A stretch of DNA of 25,953 nucleotides from Chara braunii. Lineage: Eukaryota > Streptophyta > Charophyceae > Charales > Characeae. The notes under the pieces are model-generated. The model was not told the origin of the DNA. It saw nothing but the letters and a program-made list of their open reading frames with translations, and ran no database searches. Position 1 is the first letter of the stretch. Every line of letters starts with the position of its first letter. The stretch is from contig BFEA01000103.1 in assembly GCA_003427395.1 (NCBI GenBank), positions 2,077,930-2,103,882 of the forward strand. The letters run 5' to 3'. Shown here piece by piece: positions 10,118 to 20,205 of the stretch. Position numbers and translations under genes: made by a program.

Positions 10118-10130
10118 GATGCGCTCGACA

Positions 10131-10774
10131 CCGGTCAATCCATCTTTAGGCAGATAATCTAAGGGTTAATCCGTCGGATTTTGGCCGTGTGACCTTCGCT
10201 CGCCTGACACCGGGCCCTTGAGAAAATCCAACAGAGCCTCCCGAAATTCTAGGTGTAAGGCCCATTTCGGAGCCTTAGGCCGACAAGTTTTTTTCCTTGG
10301 TGTTAAGGCCCCCCCAAAAGACAAGTCTCCACCGTCATTGGCGCACTGTGCTCCTGGTATTTTGTCACTCATGATAACTTCAGAGGTCGCCGCTGCTCGA
10401 GATGCCCGAAGCTTTGGGTCAAGTGCCCTGGCGTCGCTATTCCTCTGACTCCTTACCGGACCTTGGCGTACCCCTGTCTCCTCACGGTCGTCCTTCTTCT
10501 CGGGGCCAGGTTTTTCGTTGCCCACTGTTGTTTTCATCCGGCCTTTCAACGGCTTATGTTCATGTCCACTTCATGAGAGTGTCATCCTTCAATGCTCGAG
10601 CCCTACCCAGACTGAGTGTCGTGGCCCGGTTGCTCGTGCTGTCAATTCGTCACCGCATTTTTCCGTGGTCCGCCGAGGCTCTGTCAGGTAGAATAAGTAG
10701 ATAAGGCCCCGGATGAGCCCCCTTGACAAGGAAGTAAAGGGTGGTGTTAGGCCTGAGCCACCCGACACCGTCAA
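10131..10774. other. Unassigned pyrimidine-rich spacer between LTR-like repeats
   Basis: No gene is recognised. Frames at 10166-10549 (minus) and 10402-10704 (plus) overlap on opposite strands and show no domain. A purine stretch (AAGGAAGTAAAGGG) at about 10728-10741 is followed shortly by TGTTAGG at 10745, a possible LTR start for the next repeat. I could not verify this with a target duplication. Confidence 0.35.
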
Positions 10775-11589
10775 CAGAGGTATGAGCCTGTGTACCACCC
10801 ACTCACTGCAGGGTGCAGACGAGGGTGTGGTGATCAACCGTCTAGGCGGTTGTCTAGCGTAGAGGGATTAAACCCCTCAAGGCGAGTGTCAGCCGACACT
10901 TGAGTGTCGAACACGCGCCTCGAGGCCATCGAGGACCACGTGATTATGGGTACTCTACAATACGCCATCATTGCGACTGCTTCCGTAAGCTTGCATTACT
11001 AGTCGATATGAGAAGGCCCTGCGTCCGCGCGGTTTTATATTAAGTCGCGTATGTGTCCCCTAACTGATTTCCACGTCGGAAGGTTATGGGTTGGATACTA
11101 AAGGGACTAGGAGTGTTGTTGTGTTGTTTGAGTGCGTTTTTAATTTTATGTTTTAAGGCGTGGTGTAACGCGTGATAAGTGAGATGCGTACTTGTCGACG
11201 ACGAAGAGTCGTGCTTGGGACTTCAGCCCCCCAATGCATCGGTTCACATGTGGGTCCGATAGAGGCGTAGGACCGCACGTACCCTCTATGCTGCATCTTA
11301 CGAGAAACGCCCTCGGTTGACCCACCTCTGCGATTGCAACTAATTAACTTTCGTATTGTGGACTGGTAGCTCGACGGAGATATGCTCACCGAAGAGAGGT
11401 GACAACTCCTGGAGGTGGAGGTAAGTTGTACCTCGCGTAGGCCATATCTAGTCGTAGGGGTTCGTGAGAGGTATGGCTGGCGCACTCGGCCGGAGTGGCT
11501 GCGGAAGCTCCATTAGTATCCCGATACGACCAACTCCTGCGTCATGCGGTCGGGAGAGTCCCGCCCTGCGTGGGACTAATGCGCTCGAC
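10775..11589 (+). repeat. Diverged LTR 3' portion (copy C)
   Basis: Related to 21862-22684 over its whole length (for example CTCAAGGCG ... GTGTCAGCCGACACTTGAGTG, the GTTTTATATTAAG-type segment near 11030, and TAGTCGTAGGGG ... GGTATGGCTGGCGCACTC near 11450). Its last 300 bases also resemble the ends of the 4 kb LTRs (TCGTAGGGG, CTGGCGCACYCGGC, GGAG hairpin, GCTCGAC), so it belongs to the same tRNA-Asp lineage but another family. It ends near GCGCTCGAC at about 11589. What follows, CGCCGCTCCG, may be a wrecked primer-binding site. It could be the 5' LTR partner of copy D or an independent remnant. Confidence 0.55.
11557..11577 (+). other. Hairpin before the LTR end, copy C
   Basis: AGTCCCGC pairs with GTGGGACT (eight pairs, one G-U) around a 5-base loop. 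It sits in the same place relative to the GCTCGAC end as the GGCTCTCGC hairpin of the 4 kb LTRs, with different stem bases. Confidence 0.5.
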
Positions 11590-11609
11590 GCCGCTCCGCT
11601 CTCCTCCCC

Positions 11610-13540
11610 CTCTGCGTGGACGATAATGAAAATTGTGAATGAACTGAAGTGGTGAAATGATTGAAGGTATAAAATCACTCTCCTCCTTCCTCTTTCCCCT
11701 GAGTGGACAATAGTGAAAATTCTGAATGAACTGGAGTGGTGAAATCAATGAAGGCATGAAATTGCCCCCCCCTTTACGTGGACAATAGTAAAACTTGTAA
11801 CGATTTGAAGTGGTGAAATTATTGAATGTTTGAAATCGGCTCTACTCCCCCTGTCTCTTATACACATCTAGATGTGTATAAGAGACAGGTGGACGATAGT
11901 GCAAATTCTGAATGAGCTGAAGTGGTGGAATCTTTGAAGGCATGAAATTGTTCTCCCTCCCCCCCCCACTCCTTGCTTGGATGTAGTGAAGGCATGAAAT
12001 TGCCTCCGTATTGCTAGGACGATAGTGAAAGTTGTGAACGACCTGAAGTGCTGAAATTAGTGAAAATATGAAATTGCTTCTCCCCAAGACTTGGATGGTA
12101 GAAAAAGGTGTGAAGTGGAGAAATAAGTAAAGGTATGAAATTGTCCCTCCAATATTGTTTGGATGATAGTGAAAGTTGTGAATGACCTGAAGTGATGAAA
12201 TTAGTGAAGGTATGAAATTGCTCCTCCCAATGGTTTGGACGATAGTGAAAGTTGTTAAGTGGTGAAATTGGTGAAGGTATGAAATTGCCCCTCCCCATTG
12301 TCTGGACAATAGTGAAAGTTGTGAACGACCTGAAGTGGTGAAATCAGTGAAGGTATGAACCAACCACCCCCACCCCTGAAGTGGTGAAATTAGTGAGGGT
12401 CCGAAATCGACACTGCTCCACCCTCCTTCCTCATTGCGTGGACCATAGTGAAAATTGTGAATGAACTGAAGTGGTGAATTATTGAAGACCTGAAATTGCC
12501 CCCCCCCTTCTCCCCCCCCCTTTCACCTGCGTGGATTATAGTGAAAATTGTGAATGAATTGAAGTGGTGAAATCAGTGAAGGCATGAAATTGCCCCCCCT
12601 TTTGCGTTTACGATAATGAAACTTGCGAACGATTTGAAGTGGTGAAATTAGTGAATGTCTGAAATCGGCTCCGCTCCCCCCCCNCCCCCCCCCTCTCTTT
12701 GCGAGGATGATAGTGAAACATGTGAACGATTTGAAGTGGTGAAATCAGTGAACGTTTGAAATCGACCCCACTCCCCCCCCCGCTCTTCCCCTTGCGTGGA
12801 TGATAGTGAAAACTGTGAATGAACTGAAGTGGTAAAATCTGCGAAGGCATGAAATCGCCCCCTCCCCCTCCCCCCTTGCTTGGATGCAAAGAAGGTATGA
12901 AATTGTCTCCTCATTGCTTTGACGATAGTGAAAGTTGTGAATGATCTGAAGTAGTGAAATTAGTGAAGGTATAAAATTGTCCCTCCCCATGACCTGGATG
13001 ATAGTGAAAGTTATGAAGTGGTGAAATAAATAAGGGTATGAGATTATCCCTCCCCATTTGCTTATACGATAGTGAAAGTTGTGAATGTCGTGAAGTGGTG
13101 ATTTTAGTGAAGGTATGAAATCGTCCTCCTCCCCCCGCTTCCCCTATGTCGACGATAGTGAAAATTGTGAATGAACTTAAGTGGTGAAATTAGTGAAGGC
13201 ATGAAATTGTCCCCCCTTTTGCATGAACGATAGTGAAACTTGTGAACGATTCAAAGTGGTGAAATTAGTGATTGTTTGAAATCGGCCCTGCTCCCCCTCC
13301 CTCTCCCTTTGCGTGGACGATAGTGAAACTTATGAACAATATGAAGTTAAATTGGTGAAGGTCTTAAATCGGCCCCCCTCTGCCCCCCTCCCCCCTCCCT
13401 TCCCCCCTTAGTAGACGATAGTGAAAATTATGAGCGAACTGAAGTGGTGAGATTAATGAAGGCACGAAGTTGGTGAAATCCATGAGAAGTTTAAATCGAT
13501 AAAATTCATGAGAAGTTAAAAGTGGTAAAAATAATGAAAT
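11610..13540. repeat. Minisatellite of 60-95 bp units with higher-order structure
   Basis: About 24 units built on GTGGACGATAGTGAAAATTG ... GAAGTGGTGAAATTAGTGAAGG ... TGAAAT, separated by poly-C stretches. Unit types recur in order: one with AATTGTGAATGAACTG, one with ACTTGTGAACGATTTG ending in AAATCGGC, a short one from GCTTGGATG, and ones with AGTTGTGAAYGACCTG. The series from 11703 onward recurs about 830-905 bp later (12531 onward), and part of it again about 615 bp later (13146 onward). Frames on the minus strand here (repeats such as LISPLQFIHNFHYHP) only translate the repeat. Two assembly defects lie inside (11851-11888 and N at 12684). Confidence 0.85.
11851..11888. other. Nextera mate-pair junction adapter (contaminant)
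   Basis: CTGTCTCTTATACACATCT followed directly by its reverse complement AGATGTGTATAAGAGACAG: two 19-base Tn5 mosaic ends back to back, the known circularisation junction of Nextera mate-pair libraries. It is not part of the organism. In translation it gives the familiar artefact peptide VSYTHLDVYKRQ (minus-strand frame 11842-12363). Sequence on the two sides was joined through a library junction, so contiguity here is not proven. Confidence 0.97.
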
Positions 13541-13559
13541 TCTATAATCTCACCTGGAC

Positions 13560-13765
13560 GTATTATTAACGACGAATTACACACTCTTTTTCACCGAAGT
13601 GCCAAAAAATATGGAGTTTCATTATGAACATCACACCCTCACTTATTTAATGATGAAACTTTTTTTTCAATCATGAAGAACTAACTTTCACCGCGAATTC
13701 ATGTCCAACAAAACAAATCAAATTTACCACTTCACATTTTTTCATGAATTTTCAAGTAGGTGATA
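13560..13765 (-). repeat. Inverted remnants of the minisatellite
   Basis: Read on the minus strand, the segment contains pieces like the array, such as GTGAAGTGGTAAA (near 13725), GGTGAAAGTTAGTTC (near 13690) and ATGAAACTC. The array itself decays on the plus strand until about 13545. This suggests an inverted junction near 13550, but the match is short and AT-rich. Confidence 0.35.
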
Positions 13766-15089
13766 ACTAGTTGTGGAAGAAGAAGAAGAAGTCTCTCACT
13801 CACCTCTTATAGTATCTTGAGATGACGATGTCAACCTTAGTGAAATTTTCTCTTTCTTTGCACACTTGCAGCCCAACTATGACTTCCTTTTTACTTTAAC
13901 CCTCATCTCCTTCCTTCCGCAGACTCTCCTAAGCTATAACAAACTCTTACCACCAAGGCTATGGAGATCTCCCCTCTAGTAGGGCTAAGTGGACCCCCAC
14001 TAGCATTTTTTTTTCTCTCTCTCACAACCTGGGAGCTATGGCGGATCACTTCCTTGGGCCAACACTACCTCTACCAGCCAGCGTAGTCTCTCTCAATAAC
14101 CTACAACCTCCTCCAAGCCTATAGACTGACAACGGTTCCCTTCCTCTCACTCCAAGTGAGTGTAGTGCTCTCATGAGCTCATTTGGGCAACATGTACTTA
14201 CCTCATGCAAATGTGAGTGTAGCGGGATGCTCCTCCATCTTACGTAGGTTGGGCACAACACTTCGGCCAGCTCATGGGCCTCTGCATGTGCCCCAAAGTG
14301 AACCGAGGTACCCCCAAGGCTTTTTCTCACCACTAGGCCTCTCTGGGAGCATTTGAGCTTTTTTTTTGTCAGGTACATGCAGTCCGAGTGGTTGGTACCA
14401 GCTCGGCCTACCTCTAGAGCCCCCTCATGCCTCACTTTCATTTCCAGATGTTGCTCCTTAAGAGTCTGAATATTCAAGGGGCAACCTCCCTTGAAAGAAA
14501 AAAAAACTCCGATTTTCTCTAGTTTTACTCCATCCTGAGTAGGCCGAGGCATTTTTTTTTGCCTCTGTATATTCTCAGCCTTGGATCTGGTTGAGATTGA
14601 AAGCAAACATTAATTCGTGCTACCCCCAAGTGGTCCTTGCTTCAAACTTGAGTCTCAAGGCTCACTTTTTTAATTTTGTTTTTGCATCTGACCCTTATTT
14701 TCGGCCAAATGCACTGTTTCATTTTTTTCCTTCTTTTGTTTCTTTCCATTTTGGACCGTCAACTCATTCCGGAGTTGGCCGTTTGAGCCGACCCTACAAA
14801 TAACGGTCATATCTCATCCTCCAAGAATCTGAATCTCAAATCCATGGTCCAAAAAAAAATTGGTCAACTTTTTTTTTTTTTTTCTCTCATTTTTTATTTT
14901 TAATTCTGATATTGCCGAAATAATGCCCCAAGGGCCTTATCTCTTCACTCCGGATTGCCCTTCGCTAAATCTAGATTGATGAGGTCACAGTAGGGATCAG
15001 CCAGTCCCAATTGATCAGTACATCCTCCTCCACTCTTTTCTCCCTCTTTGACTCATTCTCCCTTTTTTTCCTCTCTTTTTTTTTATTTA
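13766..15089. other. Unassigned non-coding region, pyrimidine-rich
   Basis: The plus strand is C/T-rich with several T-runs (14010, 14356, 14869-14882). The longest frame, 186 codons on the minus strand (14046-14606), has no domain, coiled coil or membrane pattern that I recognise, its start context is unremarkable, and it crosses poly-T runs, so I do not call a gene. Sequence near 14930-14960 may be an outlying, very diverged part of the dispersed repeat at 15090. Confidence 0.35.
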
Positions 15090-15560
15090 ATTTTCTTCTA
15101 TTTTTGTTGTGACAAGTGTCAACCAGCTATAGACTCTCTTTCTATACCATGAATCTTGATCTAGAGTCAGGTATAGGCGCAGCAGTTGACCGTTATTTCT
15201 CGGATTACAATAATGAGGCCCCCACACCCATGGGGGTTCCATTTTGCCTCCGTTAGTCTCAATGTTTTGCCTCCCTTGCGTAGAGCCCCTTGGGGCTCTA
15301 TTTTATGAGGTCCCACTGGTCCGAGATATCTCGGACTGTAGGGTAGGCCTCCAACCATCATTTCCTCTCTCCTTTTTGCCTCAAAATTCCTCTCATCCCG
15401 GCCCCATTCAATCCTTGCATTAGTAATGACTAATATATTCCACCGTCAAGATCTTGATTTTTACGGTGCCACTTGCTTCTCGTGTTCATCCTCCATGCGG
15501 GGCCTGCAGTTTCTCTTGGGACACTCAAGTCCCCGTCACTCATCCCACACTAGTTTCATT
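15090..15560. repeat. Dispersed repeat, family 3, copy 1
   Basis: Collinear with 23280-23780 at an offset of 8.19-8.22 kb. Shared blocks are CAAGTGTCAACMA (15113), CCGTTATTTCTYGGATT (15190), GGTCCGAGATATYTCGGA (15318), a segment ending CACTAGT near 15550, and ACACTCAAGT-type sequence near 15523. It contains a perfect 16-base palindrome, TCCGAGATATCTCGGA, at 15320-15335. It could be internal or leader sequence of the LTR family of copies C and D, since both copies of family 3 lie downstream of one of those LTR ends. Confidence 0.55.
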
Positions 15561-17020
15561 TTCTTTTTGTCTCACCGATGGTCCCGCTGTCGGTGCGAAT
15601 ACCCTTACAAGTGTATCAGCCCTGGTTTTTGCAAGAGACAGAAAATAAATTTGGTTTAAAGTTTAGGTATACCGTGCAAGGCGCGACTATGTCCGTGATT
15701 TATATTGACTGAGAGGTTGACTAGAGTAGAGCATGTGTGGGCGCGCAGATTTGAGGCGTGTGTGATTTTATTGTTGATGATTGATGAGTCGGCGTTGGTC
15801 GTCGACCAGATTTTTTCTCATTAAACTAGGATTCAAAGGATTTTGTCTCTTGTTTAGTGCACTTGCTTGTGGCTTGTGCGTACGTACGGAGGACGACATC
15901 GACAATGTGATTTTTGAAAACGTTTCAGTAGGTCTGCGCGTTGCGCAGTATCGGATTTATTTAGGTGTCCGTAAAAGCTAGACCCTGCGTTGGGCCTAAC
16001 ACTATTAGTTACAACGTGGGATTTAGGTGGCCGTCGCGGCAGCCGAAGGCCTTGAGCACCCATGTCTTTCTCGTTGACCTAAGGGTTCTTATAAGGTTGG
16101 GATGCTGACAGAAGTCATGTATTCCGCCGTCTTGAAGAACTGACCGAAAGAAGGTCAACGTACGGGAGGTCGGCCGCGTTTCCGTGGTCGTGGCTTCCCC
16201 CACTTCCTACCTGAAGAGCGTCTGTAGTCCAAGGTGGAAGGGAATTGAAGCACGTCCCGAGCAAGTTTGTGGACCGCGGGCGTACCAACGACCGCTCACG
16301 ATTTGCCATGAGGAGGAGGCCCGCCGAGATGCAGGTTGCAGGTTGAAGTTTCTACGGGATCCCTCTTTGTGCCGATCCCGCAAGGTTCTTGTCTGCTATA
16401 ACCAGTAAGGTCCTAGGTCGGGGATCGGTTTATCTAAACCTTTGCTGCAGCGGCCGATCAGTTGCGAAACCCTCTCCCACACCAACTTTTTGAAGTTCTT
16501 ATTGGGATATTCGCAGCTCCCATCAAGATCTGTACCGGGACAACTTTTCCTAACCCATCGTGCAGGCTTGTGGCAGGCCTGCACCCTCCTAGCCGTAGAG
16601 GCAATGAAAACAACCACAACAACCAAGTGTGGGCCGCGCGTTTCAAGCAATCAGCCATTGTCGGGGGCGAGTGAATTTGGCAGTCGAGCTTTGGTCGACT
16701 TGCTAGGGGAATTAATGTAAACTTACCAGGCTTCGAATTTCTGTGACTACCGGCCTGCAGTCTGTGTCGACCCACAACCTTAGGGTCAGCGCTCGCTGCA
16801 GGAGAGAGGAGGGTAGCAGGGCGGAAGATCAACTGCGGAGGGGGAGGAAGATTGGATGGAGGGAATATGGAATGAGAGGAGTGCGGGAGGCAGCAAGGCA
16901 ACAGGGAGAAAAGAGAATCGGACGGGAAAGAGGGTCAGGTGCGTACGTAGCAGAGAGGATCGGTTGTGGCGAAGGCGACGTAAGCAGGTATGGCGAAGGG
17001 GAGGAAGATGAGTGTGCGTC
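15561..17020. other. Unassigned region, no gene recognised
   Basis: Composition is more even than its neighbours and slightly GC-rich, so it may be decayed coding DNA of a mobile element, but I find no RT, integrase, zinc-knuckle or transposase motif in the frames of 60-147 codons at 15781-15981, 16184-16408, 16442-16720 (plus) or 16458-16901 (minus). Positions 16795-17030 are purine-rich on the plus strand; the charged 95-codon frame at 16743-17030 results from that. Confidence 0.35.
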
Positions 17021-17021
17021 C

Positions 17022-17470
17022 GTTTCCTAATAGAAACGGGCAAATGGAGAGTCTTTCCTAACGTTTTCGGGGAGGGCGAGTGCGATGGAGGTATTAGTTT
17101 GAGCGATAAGTTAGTAGTTTATGAGGTTAGTAGAAAAAGAGATACGCGGAGGTGCCGAGGGAAAACGAAGGTGGTGAGGCGAGGAACAAATGTCTCGCTT
17201 GTTCCTTAACGGAATCGAGCGAGTAAGGACTCGATTATGGGGTTTTAAGGCAATGCGAGTGTGATGGTCGAGTTAGATTCCGCACCAGGTTAGCGGGCTA
17301 GTGGATGCGAGAGAAAAGAGTTGCACGACAATGAAAAAAAGTGGCTATGGCCGAAGTTTCTTTACTAAAACGGGCGAGTGAAGGCCAATTTCGGGGGGTT
17401 TAAGGCGGAGAGGATCATTTGACGATGTTAGATTTTTGGTTCGGATGATGGGTTAGCCGCTACAGGCTGT
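17022..17470. repeat. Three diverged tandem units of about 160-175 bp
   Basis: Units begin near 17022, 17196 and 17357. Each opens with a segment like GTTTCYTAAYAGAAACGGGC, followed by GAGTRAGG, a GGGG(T)TTTAAGGCG-type block and AGTTAG or GGTTAGC sequence further on. They are well diverged, so this is an old duplication or a decayed satellite. Confidence 0.45.
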
Positions 17471-19489
17471 AGGAAGTGCGAGGCCACTATAGGATAGTCG
17501 GTCGTGTATCGGGCCAGCATGTAGCGGAAGAATCATTCTCATTTTGTATATTTCGAGGTCAGGGGAGCAAGACATATGGTAGCAAATTGATGAGGCTAAA
17601 AGTTTGTTACACTACAAACGGTGGGCTCATTGCTCCGCGGGGTAGTCATGTTGTCGGAAGTATCGTGTTGACGCTTGTAGTTAGGGTCAGGCGCTGTCTG
17701 CCATCGAAGCCCTGGTTGTACGGGTCGACTTGCCCATTGAGATCTGAGCGTTGCAAATAATTCAGGCTCTGTTCGACGTCGGGATGTTACTTAAATGGGT
17801 CGAGTTGTTGTTCCTCTGAGCAGTCACATTCCCTGTGTTGTCAGTGGTATTCCGTATGGTCATGTTTTCATATGTTTCGAGCGTGTGGCTATAGTTACAC
17901 GCTTCGGCTTGCCATCAAATTATCTACTCTACAGTTGTTCCGTCCCAGATCCCGACAGTGAGCGGTACTGAGAGAGAGGGGTGTGTGCGCCTGACCACGT
18001 TCTAGTATAAGGTTGTTTCCCACCTAGTACACTGGATGAGTGGCAGGGCATGGGTAGACACAGACAGACACAACTGCACACGTACAAAGGAGGATGTCGA
18101 GGGAAAACAGTGAAACAAAGGAGTGGGGATTGAGCAGGTCGGATGAGGACCAAGTTCGCTGCATAGTGGTAAAAAGTGGGGAATGACTGTTAATGAATGA
18201 GTTCTTGCTCAAGCACAAACATTCAGTCTACTCCACCGCATCTGATAACGAGCGTGTGAGACATTTATTTGACCAGGGGCAAGGGGGAAGATGCTTATCG
18301 GGCCAAGTTGAGGCCGTGGTCGTGAGGGGGTGAAGCCGGCAGTGAGTTGCAGCGCACCAACATGCCGTAGTATATGCCCAGGGAGTGACAATTGCAGCAG
18401 GACAGACTTATCTATGGACTAGTGAGGCGCTCAGTCCACCAAACGGAGCGGCAGTAAGGGAACGGCAGTAGGGGAGACCACGAGGCTGCAGGCTATCTGC
18501 TGGCAAGTAAGACATTCATTTCACTGGTTGAAGTAGCGTTAGTCCAGTTGTAGATTGAATGTTTATCGGGGTCTGGTGTGGGCTACGTAGTCGGTATCTG
18601 CGCGCACCTCGCCCACCGTATGACCGATCACACTGTATTGTTGCTTCGCTACGAAGAGAGAGAAATTTATACTCTTAATCAACCCACGTTTTAAGGTTGA
18701 GGCCGATTTACTTCAGGACACGAGCAGCAGGGGCTTGGGAAGCTCACTTGCTAGTTGGTATGCCGTTCATCCTAACGCACGAGTAGTTGGAGGGGTGTTG
18801 CAAGTTTGTGAGCTAACTTGTGGCTACTACACTTGGAGCCGTGAGCACTGCGAAATAACTACGATTGTCGAAGGGGAGGTATTGTTGCGAGTTGGGAAAG
18901 GCATAAGGGAGTCAACAGTCTGTGGGCTAAATTCAGTATTGACCGAGTTGTTGAAGTATTTTGACCATCATTGTGGGGCCCTCAGGCGAGTGAAGGTATC
19001 AAGACCCTCTCCTTAGAATTGAGTCAATGCCTTTCTTGTATCTCGAGCGTCTGAAACCCCTCCTTTTGCCATTCTTACTCTAAGTATAGTCTTGTTCTGA
19101 GGGGAAGGCGGCAGGCGGGATTGCAACCCGTAGGACTGCAGCAAGACTCTGTGGGGAGTCAGCCTACCGATAGCGGAAGCTCTACCAGGACTCAGAAGGA
19201 GTTCTGGAGGCAGCGAATTGAGAGGTAACCTTTCATCCCCTTCTAGAAACCCGGTTATAACCCCTATCTGTATCTCTTGCTATGTTTGACTGAGTATATT
19301 GCGTGCACCCTTACTTTGACTTTCAGTTTGACTTTCATGACTTAAACCAAACTTAAATAAAGGAAGGTATGCGCAATGTCAGTTTCAGTTTTGTTGTTTG
19401 AGTGAAAGCAGATTGTGAGATCGCATCTGGGGAAAGGTGGGAGGAAGAAAGTATTGTTTATGTCTAACTGGGTCATCAAAGGCTGGGCG
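17471..19489. other. Unassigned region, no gene recognised
   Basis: About 2 kb with no repeat that I can link to other parts of the window. Two plus-strand frames have ordinary amino-acid composition, 17476-17760 (94 codons) and 18735-19016 (93 codons), but neither shows a known motif or convincing splice sites. They may be fragments of old coding sequence or chance. No tRNA, rRNA or small-RNA fold was identified. Confidence 0.35.
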
Positions 19490-20205
19490 AGTCTCCATAA
19501 GTTTGGGGAGGCCCAATGCTATGTTTATTTTTTTATTGCCCAAGAGAACCAGACATGTTTCATAAGTTTGGGTGGTCTGGAGACTCTGACTTGCGAGGGA
19601 TGTTTGTGATTCTTTTTTTAGAAACCAGGCACTGTCCCATAAGTTTGGGCGGCTTCGTTGCCTTGTTTATTTTGGTTTTTTTCAGTTTCCATTGGTTCTA
19701 AACGAGGGGGTTTGAGCATGTTCCATAAGTTTAGGTGGCTCAATCCCTTCTTGTTTTATTTAAGGGAATGAATCAGGCAGAGGACCAGACATGTTCCATA
19801 AGTTTGAGTGGTTTTGGTCCAATGTCATGCATATGCTGGAACCAAAAGGGAATAACTTGGCTATACTTCACTATTACTTTATCTATGAACAGGCTCGTCA
19901 GACACTGTCCCATAAGTTTGGGTGGTCTGACTATAGCTTATCACAAACTAAAGAGAGTATTAAATAAGAATAAACTTATGGTAAGAAGGGGAAGGTTGAA
20001 CCTTCAGCTAATAATGATCGGTTCAGTCATATGCTACCTTAAAAGATTAAGTGCAGATAATTATATAAAACTTTGATACTTAAATAGTTCAGGACGACTA
20101 GGGTGACATAGTCACGTGCCCAAAGAAGAGAAAAATTGTTGTGCCTTGTATTTGTGTATATTCAATGGTTGAGCTAAACATGTTCCATAAGTTTTTGTGG
20201 TCTAG
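19490..20205 (+). repeat. Recurring CCATAAGTTTGGGTGG motif, seven copies
   Basis: The motif, usually CATGTTCCATAAGTTTGGG or ACTGTCCCATAAGTTTGGG, followed by TGGTCTG, occurs at about 19495, 19560, 19637, 19723, 19796, 19910 and 20185, all on the plus strand. Spacing is 65, 77, 86, 73, 114 and 275 bp. The intervening DNA also shares pieces (ACCAGACATG before copies 2 and 5; TTGTTTTATTT-type stretches), so this looks like an old tandem array whose core changed less than the rest. Open frames across it are not convincing genes. Confidence 0.75.

Larger units (their letters stand above)
787..10130 (+). mobile_element. Non-autonomous large-LTR retrotransposon (tRNA-Asp primed)
   Basis: Two direct repeats, 787-4925 and 6414-10130, enclose 1488 bp. 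The 18 bases at 4928-4945 (TGGCGCCGTTGCCGGGGA) are complementary to the 3' end of plant tRNA-Asp, the primer typical of Tat/Athila-type Ty3/gypsy elements, and lie 2 bp after the first repeat. This is the order expected for 5' LTR, PBS, internal region, 3' LTR on the plus strand. The internal region has no open frame of 60 codons or more, so no gag, protease, RT, RNase H or integrase; the element would need proteins supplied in trans, as LARD-type elements do. Weak points: no target-site duplication is visible (5 bp before the first repeat are GGACC, 5 bp after the second are CCGGT), neither repeat starts with a clean TG, and no polypurine tract abuts 6414. A nested or recombined structure remains possible. 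Confidence 0.65.
6414..10130 (+). repeat. 3' LTR (copy B)
   Basis: About 3.7 kb, collinear with 787-4925 from TAGATACAGGG to GCTCGACA. It lacks the two copy-A-specific segments and has about two more minisatellite units. Downstream it reads CCGGTCAATCC. The CCGG also follows the related LTR end near 22684, so a few bases of a PBS leader may follow B as well, which would mean B had its own internal region, now lost. That is the main alternative to B being the 3' LTR of the same element. All open frames here are repeat translations or chance frames on either strand. Confidence 0.65.

Noticed and set aside
10131-10135. CCGGT after LTR B as a target-site duplication
   Set aside because: The 5 bases before LTR A are GGACC, and CCGG also follows copy D, so it is more likely element sequence.
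11842-12363. 173-codon minus-strand frame containing VSYTHLDVYKRQ
   Set aside because: That peptide is the translated Nextera junction; the rest is minisatellite.
11610-13540. CRISPR-like regular repeats
   Set aside because: Repeat and spacer are both homologous between units, unit length varies, and the context is a eukaryotic minisatellite.
14046-14606. 186-codon minus-strand frame
   Set aside because: No motif or family resemblance, crosses poly-T tracts, no supporting splice or promoter features.
18735-19016. 93-codon frame with ordinary composition
   Set aside because: It looks protein-like, but I recognise no family and it cannot be told from chance or a decayed fragment.
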